DNA from: Aureimonas endophytica
Lineage (GTDB): Bacteria > Pseudomonadota > Alphaproteobacteria > Rhizobiales > Rhizobiaceae
Reading direction: 5' to 3'
Assembly (NCBI RefSeq): GCF_014642635.1
Contig: NZ_BMIQ01000007.1
Location: 62,001 to 126,000, forward strand
DNA length: 64,000 nucleotides
Shown here: one piece after another, positions 29,947-38,345 of the stretch
Position numbering within the stretch: position 1 is the stretch's first letter
How the letters are laid out: the number at the start of each line of letters is the position of its first letter
The notes under the pieces: generated by a model
The model's database searches: none
What the model saw: only the letters and a program-made list of their open reading frames with translations
What the model was told of the DNA's origin: nothing
Made by a program: the position numbers and the translations under genes

Positions 29947-30363
29947 ATGAAGACCCTTCTCGCCACCGCGGCCATGGCCGTGATCACGGCAACCGCAGCC
30001 CATGCCGGCCCTGCCGCCGACATGGCGCAGGCCCGCATCGCATCGATCGCCAAGGGGGACACCGCCGCAGTCGCAGGCGCCTACGGTGACGGCGCGACCC
30101 TTCATTGGGTAGGCGGCCCGCTCGACGGCACCTACAAGGGTTCCGAGATCAAGGCGGTCTGGGAGAAGTTCGCCAAGGCCCAGCCGAACCTGACCGCGAA
30201 CGTCATGGGCGTCTCGGAGGCGATGAACCCGAAGGGTGCGACCGTCACCGCGAACGTCGTGTTCGCGGGCAAGGACAAGATTCCCGTGCGCTACGTCATG
30301 CTGTTCCGCGACGGCAAGCTTGCCGACGAGATCTGGCAGGTCGACCCGGCGCTCGCGAAGTAA
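29947..30363 (+). CDS. Secreted SnoaL/NTF2-like protein
   Basis: 138 residues with a signal peptide (MKTLLATAAMAVITATAAHA) and an NTF2-like fold (DMAQARIASIAKGDTAAVAG, then HWVGGPLDGTYKGSEIKAVW). Members include stress-related and enzymatic proteins, and the ligand is unknown. 21 bp upstream of an ECF sigma gene, so it may belong to, or be controlled with, that unit. Confidence 0.78.
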   Translation: MKTLLATAAMAVITATAAHAGPAADMAQARIASIAKGDTAAVAGAYGDGATLHWVGGPLDGTYKGSEIKAVWEKFAKAQPNLTANVMGVSEAMNPKGATVTANVVFAGKDKIPVRYVMLFRDGKLADEIWQVDPALAK

Positions 30364-30384
30364 GGCCGGGAAGCGAGGGCCGCC

Positions 30385-30900
30385 ATGAGCGAGGATGAGA
30401 TCGCACGGTTGGTGGAACCGCTGATCCCGGGGCTGCGGCGCTATGCCTACGCCCTAGTGCGGGACGCCACAGCCGCCGACGATCTCGTCCAGGACTGTTT
30501 GGAGCGCGTCGTCGGGCGCTGGCACCTGCGCCGCCCCGACGGCGACCTGCGCGCCTGGATCTACGCCATCCTGCGCAACCTTCACCTGTCGGCTCTGCGC
30601 CAGGGCCGCCGGCGCGGCGAGCACGTCGGGCTCGACGACATGGCCGAGCCGCCCGGAGTCGATGGCGGCCAGTTGGGCAAGGCCGAGTTCCGCGACGTCC
30701 TCGCCGGCCTAGAGACGCTCAGCGAGGAGCACCGCACGGTGCTTCTTCTCGTCGGCGTCGAAGACCTGAGCTACGAGGAGACCGCCAAGGTCACGGGACT
30801 GCCGATCGGAACCGTGATGTCGCGCCTGTCGCGTGCCCGGGAGCGCTTGCGCTCTTATCTCGACCATGGCGCGAGGCCGAACCTCAGGAGGGTCAAGTGA
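30385..30900 (+). CDS. ECF-type RNA polymerase sigma factor
   Basis: 171 residues. Region 2 (GLRRYAYALVRDATAADDLV through the DGDLRAWIYAILRNLHLSAL stretch) and region 4 (LSEEHRTVLLLVGVEDLSYE, then GTVMSRLSRARERLR) are complete. The stop overlaps the start of the anti-sigma gene (GTGA). Directs polymerase to stress promoters when released by its partner. The target set is unknown. Confidence 0.93.
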   Translation: MSEDEIARLVEPLIPGLRRYAYALVRDATAADDLVQDCLERVVGRWHLRRPDGDLRAWIYAILRNLHLSALRQGRRRGEHVGLDDMAEPPGVDGGQLGKAEFRDVLAGLETLSEEHRTVLLLVGVEDLSYEETAKVTGLPIGTVMSRLSRARERLRSYLDHGARPNLRRVK

Positions 30901-31709
30901 ACCCGATCGATCTTCCCGTCGGCGAGGACGACCTCCAGGCCTATCTCGACGGGCGTCTCGGTGCCGAACGCGTCGAAGCGGTGGAACGCTATCTCGTGGA
31001 CCACCCTGCGATCGCCGCCGACCTGGAGCGGGATCGCAGGCTGCTCGCCGAGTTGCGCGACCGCCTTGGGCCCAAGGCCGCCGAACCCATCCCGGCTCGC
31101 CTTCGCATCTCCAGCATCCGCGCCGGGGTGCGCCGTCGCCGGCTGCTTCATCTACGGTCGGTCGCGGCCGTCTGCGCCTGGCTCGCACTCGGCGGGCTCG
31201 GGGGCTGGATGGCGAACGGCATCCTCGGCGCCCCGAACGCCGAACCCGTCCGCACCGCCCGCATGGCGGACGACGCGATCGCGGCCTACCGCACCTTCGT
31301 GGTCGAGGTCGTCCATCCCGTCGAGGTCAGGGCCGACGAGGGAGCCCATCTCGTGGGCTGGCTGTCGAAGCGGCTGCGAACGCCGATCACCGTCCCAGAC
31401 CTTACCCGGCTCGGCTACCGCCTGATGGGCGGCCGCCTTCTGCCGGGTCGTTCCGGTCCGGCCGCGATGCTGATGTACGACGATGACGCGGGCACGCGGC
31501 TGACGCTGTACGTCAAGACGGATGAGACGGAGGAGACGTCGTTCCAGTTCGTCGAGGAGGACGGCGTATCCGCCTTCCTGTGGCGCGACCGCGGCCTTGG
31601 CTATGTCGTGACGGCCGCGACAGCCCGCGAGGCGTTGATGCCGGTCGCCCGGCTCGTCTACGACGAACTGGAGCGACCGCCGGAGCCCAAGCCCGCGAAC
31701 CAGCTTTGA
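30897..31709 (+). CDS. Transmembrane anti-sigma factor
   Basis: 270 residues. N-terminal cytosolic anti-sigma helices (LQAYLDGRLGAERVEAVERY), one membrane span at about 82-106, and a periplasmic part of about 160 residues. No HxxxCxxC zinc motif is seen. The GTG start overlaps the sigma factor stop. It probably holds the ECF sigma at the membrane until a periplasmic signal arrives. Confidence 0.88.
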   Translation: MNPIDLPVGEDDLQAYLDGRLGAERVEAVERYLVDHPAIAADLERDRRLLAELRDRLGPKAAEPIPARLRISSIRAGVRRRRLLHLRSVAAVCAWLALGGLGGWMANGILGAPNAEPVRTARMADDAIAAYRTFVVEVVHPVEVRADEGAHLVGWLSKRLRTPITVPDLTRLGYRLMGGRLLPGRSGPAAMLMYDDDAGTRLTLYVKTDETEETSFQFVEEDGVSAFLWRDRGLGYVVTAATAREALMPVARLVYDELERPPEPKPANQL

Positions 31710-31718
31710 GGAGCGCCC

Positions 31719-32618
31719 GTGACGCTGGAACAGCTTCGCATCTTCGTCGCGGTCGCCGAGCGCCAACACGTGACCGAGGCGGCGCGGTCGTTGAACCTCA
31801 CGCAGTCGGCCACGAGCTCGGCGCTGGCCGCGCTGGAGAGCCGTCACGGCGTCCGTCTGTTCGACCGGGTCGGGCGCGGCATCGAGTTGACCGAGGCGGG
31901 ACGGTTGTTCCTCCCGGAAGCGCGCTCGGTCCTCGCACGGGCCGCGGAGGCGGCCAAGGCACTCGACGATCTGACCGACCTTCGGCGCGGGCATGTCGCG
32001 CTGGCAGCCAGCCAGACGGTCGCCAACCACTGGCTTCCACCTCGCATGCGGCACTTCCGCGAACGCCATCCCGGCATCACCCTCTCCCTGCGGATCGCCA
32101 ACACACTGGAGGTCAGCGAGGCGGTGGCCGCCGGGGATGCCGATCTCGGCTTCGTCGAGGACGAACTGCGCGATCCGCGTCTGCGCACGACCCGTGTCGC
32201 CGACGACCGGCTCGTTCTCGTCGCATCCCCAGGTGCTGAATCGCCCAAGGGCGCCCCGCCACGCGTCCCGGAGCTTGCAGGGGTGAGATGGGTCATGCGC
32301 GAGCCCGGATCCGGCACGCGTAGCATTCTGGAAGACGCGCTGCGGGGCGCGGGCATCGATCCCGCCGCATTGTCGGTCGATCTCGAACTCCCGTCCAACG
32401 AGGCCGTGCGATCAGCCATCGAGGCCGGCGGCGTCGTGGGCGTCCTGCCGCTCGCAGTGGCTCAGCCGGGACTGCGGAGCCGGACGCTGATCGAGATCGC
32501 CTTTGCGCTTCCCGCTCGCGGCTTCCATGCGGTGGAGATGAAGGAGCGCAGCCTCAGCCGAGCGGCATCGGCGTTCCTGCACGAGCTTCGAAACGACCAT
32601 CCGGGTCCGGGCGCGTGA
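31719..32618 (+). CDS. LysR-type transcriptional regulator
   Basis: 299 residues. HTH at the N-terminus (VAERQHVTEAARSLNLTQSA) and an effector domain of the CysB-like type (LAASQTVANHWLPPRMRHF). GTG start at 31719, nine bases after the anti-sigma stop. Its stop overlaps the next gene's start (GTGA), so it is translationally coupled to the glycosylase-like gene. Target unknown. Confidence 0.88.
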   Translation: MTLEQLRIFVAVAERQHVTEAARSLNLTQSATSSALAALESRHGVRLFDRVGRGIELTEAGRLFLPEARSVLARAAEAAKALDDLTDLRRGHVALAASQTVANHWLPPRMRHFRERHPGITLSLRIANTLEVSEAVAAGDADLGFVEDELRDPRLRTTRVADDRLVLVASPGAESPKGAPPRVPELAGVRWVMREPGSGTRSILEDALRGAGIDPAALSVDLELPSNEAVRSAIEAGGVVGVLPLAVAQPGLRSRTLIEIAFALPARGFHAVEMKERSLSRAASAFLHELRNDHPGPGA

Positions 32619-33274
32619 CAGGCAACCAGAAGACGGGGCTGGATCGTCTCGTCATGCACATGGCCGCATCGGCCGGGATGCCGACCCTCTTCAATCCCTA
32701 CGCCGACACGGACCCGGCGGTCGATGTTCCGGATGCCGCTTCGATCCGCTGCCGCAACCTTCGGCGATACCTCCATGCGTTTGCCGGACGGGACGGCATC
32801 GACCTATGGCTCGGTGAAGCGCCTTCGAGGTTCGGAGCCCGGCGCACGGGCGTGCCCTTCACGGGCGAAGGCCGACTGGTCGACCTCTCCTCGCGCCTTG
32901 CCATCGCACCGTTCGAGATCGCCACGACGGCCGACGCCTCCGCCGCACCGCCGTCCGGCACCTCGCGCCAGATCTGGGATGCACTGCCGGAACGGCTGCC
33001 CCTGTTCTGGAACGCGGTGATGCACCACCCGCACCGGACGGGGATACCCGTGCGCAACCGAACGCCGTCCCGGTCCGAGATCACTAGGTCTCGGGACACA
33101 CTGGCGCTTCTCGTCGAAGCCATCCGACCCCGTCGCATCCTCGCCATCGGTCGAGTGGCGGAAGGCGCGAGCGAAGGGTTCGGCGTACCGGTCACCTACG
33201 TCCGCCATCCCGCCCAGGGCGGTGCGGCAAAGTTCCAGGCTGGCGCGGCTGCGTTTCGTTCTGAAGGGTCGTGA
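32615..33274 (+). CDS. Uracil-DNA glycosylase superfamily protein
   Basis: 219 residues with the fold's motif 1 (LWLGEAPSRFGARRTGVPFT), a middle FWNAVMHHPH segment and the C-terminal VTYVRHPAQGG motif carrying His. These match atypical UDG-superfamily members of unknown substrate rather than classical Ung. GTG start overlapping the LysR stop. Coupling to a LysR gene is unusual for a DNA repair enzyme. Confidence 0.75.
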   Translation: MTGNQKTGLDRLVMHMAASAGMPTLFNPYADTDPAVDVPDAASIRCRNLRRYLHAFAGRDGIDLWLGEAPSRFGARRTGVPFTGEGRLVDLSSRLAIAPFEIATTADASAAPPSGTSRQIWDALPERLPLFWNAVMHHPHRTGIPVRNRTPSRSEITRSRDTLALLVEAIRPRRILAIGRVAEGASEGFGVPVTYVRHPAQGGAAKFQAGAAAFRSEGS

Positions 33275-33377
33275 CGACAGTCGGTTCTTGGCTGTGTCGG
33301 GAAGGACGCTCGCCAGCCCCGCCCGCATTCCTTCAGGGCGGGTTCCGAGGGCATGATCGGGTCAGCACAAAGGTGGA

Positions 33378-34529
33378 TCAGCCGGCCTTGAGGCAGGGAG
33401 CGACGAAGAGGTCGCCGCGCCACGCGCCCCGGACCGTGCGCACCGCCACGATCGACCAAACCACGGCCAGAAGTGCGACCAGCGCCACGCCGAAGCCGTG
33501 GATCGCGGGAATGGGCAGGATGGTGCCGAGCTTCAGCGTCGTCACGGCGTAGACGCCGATCGGGAACGTGTAACCCCACCAGCCTAGATTGAACGGCAGG
33601 CCTTCCCTGACGTAGCGGACCGTGACCAGCGTCGCGATGGCGAGCCACCACAGGCCGTAGCCCCAGAGAAGCAGGCCGCCGACGAGGCCAACGCCCTCCA
33701 TCGTCGCCCCGAAGCGGTCCAGCCCGTTGGCGGCGAGGATCGCGGGGGCGGCTCCGCCCAGCGTCATCAGGCCAAGCGCGCCGGTGCCGATGGGGCCGAG
33801 CGCCAGCCAACTCGACGAGGCCATGGATGCGTGCGGCAGCTTATGGACGGCGAGCCGCAGAACGAGCACGACGAGGACGCTCATCGCGATCGGTACCGAC
33901 AGGGCCCAGAGCGCGTAGGACAGCGTGAGGACGAGGAGCTGGCTCTGCGGGTCGGCGAGATGGGGTGCAAGCAGCCCGCCCGACACCGCGGCGACCTCGG
34001 CCGCCACCATCGGCAGAAGCCAGACCGCGGTCATCTGGTCGATCGAGTGGCTTTGGCGCGTGAACATCATGTAGGGGATCGCGATCCCGCAGGCCGCCGC
34101 CATTGCGACGTCGATCCACCAGAGCGTCTCGGCGATCCCGACCGCGGCGGAGCCGAAGCGCGGTAGTCCGAAGACGAGGAAACCGTTGATGATGGTGGCG
34201 AGCCCCATCGGAATGCAGCCGAAGAACATCGACACGACGGAATGGCCGAAGATGCGCTTGGCCCCGTCGAAGAAGAAGATCCAGCGGGCGGCGTAGAGCG
34301 CGGTGAACAGGGCGAAGAGCCCGATGTTCAGCATCCACAGCCCTTCCCCGATCGCATGGAGGACCGGGACCGCGGTCCCGAACTGCGCGAGCGCGATGGC
34401 CAGGATGCCCGTCCCCATGGTGGCGGCGAACCAGTTCGGGGTGAACTGGCGCACCACCTCGCGGGGGCTGTCGAGGCGCGACAGCGGGTGGAGGCCGAGC
34501 GAGACGGCACGCATCTGTTCGAAGGTCAT
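33378..34529 (-). CDS. TDT-family transporter (TehA/SLAC1-like)
   Basis: 383 residues with about ten membrane helices. N-terminal FTPNWFAATMGTGILAIALA is typical of the tellurite-resistance/dicarboxylate transporter (TDT) family, which includes anion channels and sulfite pumps. Given the sulfite oxidase-like gene nearby at 36,869, sulfite export is one possibility. Inner membrane. ATG at 34529. The 103 bp to its left hold nothing. Confidence 0.85.
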   Translation of the reverse strand: MTFEQMRAVSLGLHPLSRLDSPREVVRQFTPNWFAATMGTGILAIALAQFGTAVPVLHAIGEGLWMLNIGLFALFTALYAARWIFFFDGAKRIFGHSVVSMFFGCIPMGLATIINGFLVFGLPRFGSAAVGIAETLWWIDVAMAAACGIAIPYMMFTRQSHSIDQMTAVWLLPMVAAEVAAVSGGLLAPHLADPQSQLLVLTLSYALWALSVPIAMSVLVVLVLRLAVHKLPHASMASSSWLALGPIGTGALGLMTLGGAAPAILAANGLDRFGATMEGVGLVGGLLLWGYGLWWLAIATLVTVRYVREGLPFNLGWWGYTFPIGVYAVTTLKLGTILPIPAIHGFGVALVALLAVVWSIVAVRTVRGAWRGDLFVAPCLKAG

Positions 34530-34759
34530 GGGCGGAGGTCCTTTTTCTGCTCAGACCATGCGCGGCGGCGACGGATTCATCCAACGCGTTGTTCCGGTCT
34601 TTCCGATCGGTTGCATCGATCGGTTGCTTCCAGCGTCGGACCGGCAGCGGCGGACGCGCTCTCGGCTCCGCGTCGCGGAAAAAAGTCGCGACGTCGGGAA
34701 TGAAAGCGTTCGCCGAGCGTCTTCCCTTCCAGCCCGTGCTCGGAGGAAACGCCAGCCCC

Positions 34760-35164
34760 ATGTTGAAGACGCTCCTCCTCGCCCTCGCCTTCGCCGGGAT
34801 GTCATTGACTTCGGCCGAAGCGCAGGACGCTCGTGCCCATCAGCATGCGACGATGGCACCAGCCTCGCCCGACGGCTCGCCCTATGCGCAAGCGACCGCG
34901 GCGGCGATGGAGACGATGCACGCAGGCATGATGTCGGCGCCGGTGACCGGCGACCCCGATCATGACTTCCTGTCCCAGATGATCCCGCATCATCAGGGTG
35001 CGATCGACATGGCGAAGGCTGTCCTCGGATCGACCGAGGACCCGGCGATCCGCAACCTCGCCCAGTCCATCATCACCGAACAGACCTACGAGATCACGCT
35101 GATGCGCTCGATGCTTGCCGCATCAGCCGACACCGCGAAACCCGTTCCGGAGACGACCCCATGA
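34760..35164 (+). CDS. Periplasmic DUF305 protein
   Basis: 134 residues. Signal peptide (MLKTLLLALAFAGMSLTSAE AQ) and DUF305 core with DFLSQMIPHHQGAIDMAKAV. Third DUF305 gene of this module. ATGA overlap with the following YncE-like gene indicates coupled translation, so a copper or other metal role for both is suggested by context. Confidence 0.88.
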   Translation: MLKTLLLALAFAGMSLTSAEAQDARAHQHATMAPASPDGSPYAQATAAAMETMHAGMMSAPVTGDPDHDFLSQMIPHHQGAIDMAKAVLGSTEDPAIRNLAQSIITEQTYEITLMRSMLAASADTAKPVPETTP

Positions 35165-36543
35165 CCCGCACCGCCATCCTCGCCGCCGCGCTCGTCGTCT
35201 CGACATCGGCCTTCGCGCTGCCTGCCGCCTCCGATCGCGTCTATACCGCCGACCAGAACTCCAACACGGTGTCTGTCATCGACCCCGTCGGGAACACGTT
35301 GCTCGGCCAGATCCGCCTCGGCAATCCACGCCCGGACGTTCTGAGCCCGCTCTACAAGGGCGAGGTCAACGTCCACGGCCTCGGGTTCTCGCCGGACCAC
35401 AAGACGCTCGTCGTCGTCTCGACCGTCACGAACTCCGTCACCTTCATCGATACGGCGACCAACGCGGTGAAGGGCACGACCTATGTCGGGCGCAACCCGC
35501 ACGAGGCCTTCTTCACGCCGGACGGCGCGCAAGTCTGGGCGACGGTGCGCGGGGAGGACTACCTCTCGGTGATCGATGCCGCGACCTTCAAGGAAACAGG
35601 TCGCATCCCGACGACGAGCGGTCCGGGCATGACGAAGTTCTCCCGCGACGGCAAGTTCGCCTTCGTCGCGAACTCGTTCAATCCGGTGCTGGAGGTCTTC
35701 GACGTCGCGAGCCACGCGCTCGTCAAGCGCATTCCTGTCGTCTCGCCCTTCGTGCCCTTCGTGCAGGTCAGCCCCGACGGCAGCGACGTCTGGCTGACGC
35801 ACAAGGACGTCGGCAAGGTCACGCGCGTCGATGCTAGGACGCTCGAGGTGAAGGAGGTCATCGACAGCGGGCCGATCTCCAACCATCTCGGCTTCGGCAC
35901 GGTAAACGGGGAGACGCTGGTCTATGTCACGATCGGCGGCGAGAACGTCGTGAAGGTCTACAAGCCCGGAGAGAAGACAGAACTCGTCGCAACCATTCCG
36001 GTGGGCGCCCTGCCCCACGGCATCTGGGGATCCGACGACGGCAGCCGTATCTTCGTCGGGCTCGAGAATGACGATCGGGTCGATGTGATCGACACGGCCG
36101 AGCAGAAGGTCGTCGCCGAGATCCCGATCGGACAGGCCCCGCAGGCGCTCGTCTTCGTGCCGGGCGCGGTCCCGGATGGTGCGGGCACCGAGAACCTTGT
36201 GCCGCTGAAGGCGGGTCCGGAGAACCTAACGCTTTCGCTGAAGGCGCCTGAGGGGGCCACTGGCTCCGGGATGGTCGTGTCGCGCAATCTCGGGCTCGTC
36301 GACGCGATCGATGTCAGCGTCGCCAAGCTGAAGCCGATGACGGAGTACGGCGTCTTCTTCGAAGGACAGGACGAGCCCGTCGTGGTGCTGAAGACCAACG
36401 ACAAGGGAGCCGGCATGGCCTCCAGCATCGGCCCGGTGCGCACGCTTGCCGTCCCGGGGGAGCCGACGGCGGGGGAGGAGCCGCGGCTGGTCGTGGTCGA
36501 GGGTCTGAAAGCCACCGCCGCCCCGGTCCTCAGCAGCCGCTAG
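35161..36543 (+). CDS. YncE-like beta-propeller protein (YVTN repeats)
   Basis: 460 residues. Signal peptide (AILAAALVVSTSAFALPA) and a seven-bladed propeller made of YVTN-type repeats: VYTADQNSNTVSVIDPVGNT, FVANSFNPVLEVFDVASHAL, IFVGLENDDRVDVIDTAEQK. The last 110 residues form a separate beta-rich domain. Periplasmic. Such proteins partner DUF305 proteins in several genomes; the function is unknown. Confidence 0.87.
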   Translation: MTRTAILAAALVVSTSAFALPAASDRVYTADQNSNTVSVIDPVGNTLLGQIRLGNPRPDVLSPLYKGEVNVHGLGFSPDHKTLVVVSTVTNSVTFIDTATNAVKGTTYVGRNPHEAFFTPDGAQVWATVRGEDYLSVIDAATFKETGRIPTTSGPGMTKFSRDGKFAFVANSFNPVLEVFDVASHALVKRIPVVSPFVPFVQVSPDGSDVWLTHKDVGKVTRVDARTLEVKEVIDSGPISNHLGFGTVNGETLVYVTIGGENVVKVYKPGEKTELVATIPVGALPHGIWGSDDGSRIFVGLENDDRVDVIDTAEQKVVAEIPIGQAPQALVFVPGAVPDGAGTENLVPLKAGPENLTLSLKAPEGATGSGMVVSRNLGLVDAIDVSVAKLKPMTEYGVFFEGQDEPVVVLKTNDKGAGMASSIGPVRTLAVPGEPTAGEEPRLVVVEGLKATAAPVLSSR

Positions 36544-36566
36544 AAGGGTGGACCAGCATTGCATCG

Positions 36567-36752
36567 CTAGCGAAGCGTCATCCACAGGACGACGCAGACC
36601 GCCAGCAACGAACCTGCGATGAGAAGCCATGTCAGACCCGAGCCTACGGTCGATCGGGACGCGCCTCTGGCTGCGGCCTTCCGATCTTCAATTTGGGCTA
36701 GCTCCTTCATCTCGAGCCCCTCCGGATCTTCCCAGCCGTCTGGTTTGCTCAT
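36567..36752 (-). CDS. Small single-pass membrane protein
   Basis: 61 residues: a charged N-terminus (MSKPDGWEDPEGLEMKELAQ) and one C-terminal membrane helix (LTWLLIAGSLLAVCVVLWMT). The layout is that of a small tail-anchored accessory protein. It lies 116 bp downstream of the sulfite oxidase-like gene on the same strand. No family recognised. Confidence 0.55.
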   Translation of the reverse strand: MSKPDGWEDPEGLEMKELAQIEDRKAAARGASRSTVGSGLTWLLIAGSLLAVCVVLWMTLR

Positions 36753-36868
36753 GACAGTTCCCCTCATCATACGGTCCGCAGGTCTCCAACCCACCGCATC
36801 TCGGTCGGCGCTTTTCTCTGCCCAAGCCAACCGGATGCGTTGAGTTGTAATTGTCAGAGCCCGAGAGC

Positions 36869-38053
36869 TTAGCCGACGCTGACCGAGACGCGATGCCATG
36901 AATTGGCGAGGTAGCCCTTCCAGTTCCAGATCCTCGCGATGTCCTCGGGTTGCGAACCGCCGACCTCGTCGAAGGAACGGACGGCGAGCTGGTGCTGACC
37001 GGCCGGCAGGTCGAGGACAACGGACCAGAAGACCCACGCCCATTGAGTATCGGCCCGCTTGTCGATGGCGGCCTCGTGCCAGTTCTCGCCACCGTCGTAG
37101 GAGACCTCGACCTTCGCGACGCCATTTTGCGTCCCGATCGCGTAACCCTCGATTGTCGTCGTTCCCGGCCTCAATGTTGCCCCGGCCGCCGGCATGCAGA
37201 TCGCGGAATTCAGCGGCATGTCGTTGATGACGACGTTCGGGTCCTTGTCGGCCGTCTCCTTCGTCGTCGTCGGGGGAAAGAGCCGATACTCCTTGCGCTG
37301 GATCGGGGTATCGGCCTCTTCGTCCTGCACCATGATGGAGGCCAACCATTTGGGGCTGCGCGTTCCCGCATAGCCGGGTACCACGACGCGTAGGGGAAAG
37401 CCGTGCTCGGCCATCAACGGCTCGCCGTTCATGGCCCATGCGAGGAGCACGTCCGGCGTCATCGCCTTCTCGAGCGGGATCGAAACGCCGTAGTCGAAGC
37501 GGTCATCCTTCATGACCACCTCGTCGTGAGCGGAGAAGGCGACGTGCAACCCGCTACCGTCTTCGACGCCGGCAGCGCTCAGGACGTCGGCAAGTGAAAC
37601 GCCTGTCCACTCCGCATTGCCGATCGCTCCGGGACCCCAGAGATCACCCTCGACATACCCGACGTCGACCATGTCGGCCCGGCGGTTGCCGGCGCACTGC
37701 ATGACGGCCATCACCTTGCGCTCGGGAAAGCGTGACTTGAGATCCGAGAGCGACAGCTCGATGGGCGCTCTCACCTTGCCGCCGATCGTCAGCCTGTAGC
37801 CCGCCTCCTCGATCGTCGGCACGGTGCCGTGGTCGCGGATATAGAACTCGGCCTGGGGCGTGACGAAGGCGGACCGGAGCTTGGCGATCGGCGTCTCGGC
37901 GTTCAGGGGAAGCTTGCTGTGGACGAGCAAGTCGCTGGAAGGCTCGGAGGGTGCCGCCATGGTCGCCGACGCCGAAGCGGCGGAAGCGGGCCATGTCGTA
38001 CGAGCCACTGCGATGGAACTTGCCCCCTGGAGCACGGCGCGTCTTGTGAGCAT
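36869..38053 (-). CDS. Molybdopterin-dependent sulfite oxidase-like enzyme
   Basis: 394 residues. A twin-arginine signal (LTRRAVLQGAS) exports it folded. Molybdenum-binding domain with MQCAGNRR carrying the Mo-coordinating Cys120, followed by a C-terminal Mo-co dimerisation domain (VEVSYDGGENWHEAAID). Members oxidise sulfite to sulfate in the periplasm; no cytochrome gene is adjacent. Start at the ATG at 38053 so that the twin-arginine motif is N-terminal. Confidence 0.88.
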   Translation of the reverse strand: MLTRRAVLQGASSIAVARTTWPASAASASATMAAPSEPSSDLLVHSKLPLNAETPIAKLRSAFVTPQAEFYIRDHGTVPTIEEAGYRLTIGGKVRAPIELSLSDLKSRFPERKVMAVMQCAGNRRADMVDVGYVEGDLWGPGAIGNAEWTGVSLADVLSAAGVEDGSGLHVAFSAHDEVVMKDDRFDYGVSIPLEKAMTPDVLLAWAMNGEPLMAEHGFPLRVVVPGYAGTRSPKWLASIMVQDEEADTPIQRKEYRLFPPTTTKETADKDPNVVINDMPLNSAICMPAAGATLRPGTTTIEGYAIGTQNGVAKVEVSYDGGENWHEAAIDKRADTQWAWVFWSVVLDLPAGQHQLAVRSFDEVGGSQPEDIARIWNWKGYLANSWHRVSVSVG

Positions 38054-38192
38054 GGTGACATCTCCGAGGGCGCAGGAAACTGCGTCAGGAGAGAGCAACA
38101 TTCCCTTCGCCTACCAGTTCCCCGTTGGCGTATCTCGCGACGCACGAGGCCCGCGTTGACAATGCTCGCGGCGATCACGTAGACGTCATGAA

Positions 38193-38285
38193 CGGCAATG
38201 GATTCTGCCGGGCCTCGCGCCGAACCGCTCCCCGATGGGCTGATGACTCCTACTCCACCCGCAACACACGCGGGCGAGTAGTCAT
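38193..38285 (+). ncRNA. Fluoride riboswitch upstream of the CLC-F gene
   Basis: GGCAATGGATTCTGCC, GAACCGC and GGGCTGATGACTCCTAC follow in the order of the crcB-motif aptamer (38,193-38,253). Downstream, GAGTAGTCAT (38,276-38,285) can pair with ATGACTCCTACTC (38,243-38,255) with one bulge, closing over a CCCGC-loop-GCGGG hairpin (38,258-38,274). This looks like the alternative, ligand-free structure. No U-tract follows, so control may be translational or Rho-linked. Confidence 0.9.
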
Positions 38286-38345
38286 GTCCGGCCCGTGTTT
38301 CCCGACACTCCGTCTGATCGCTCCGCCCTCATCCGGAGCCAGACC

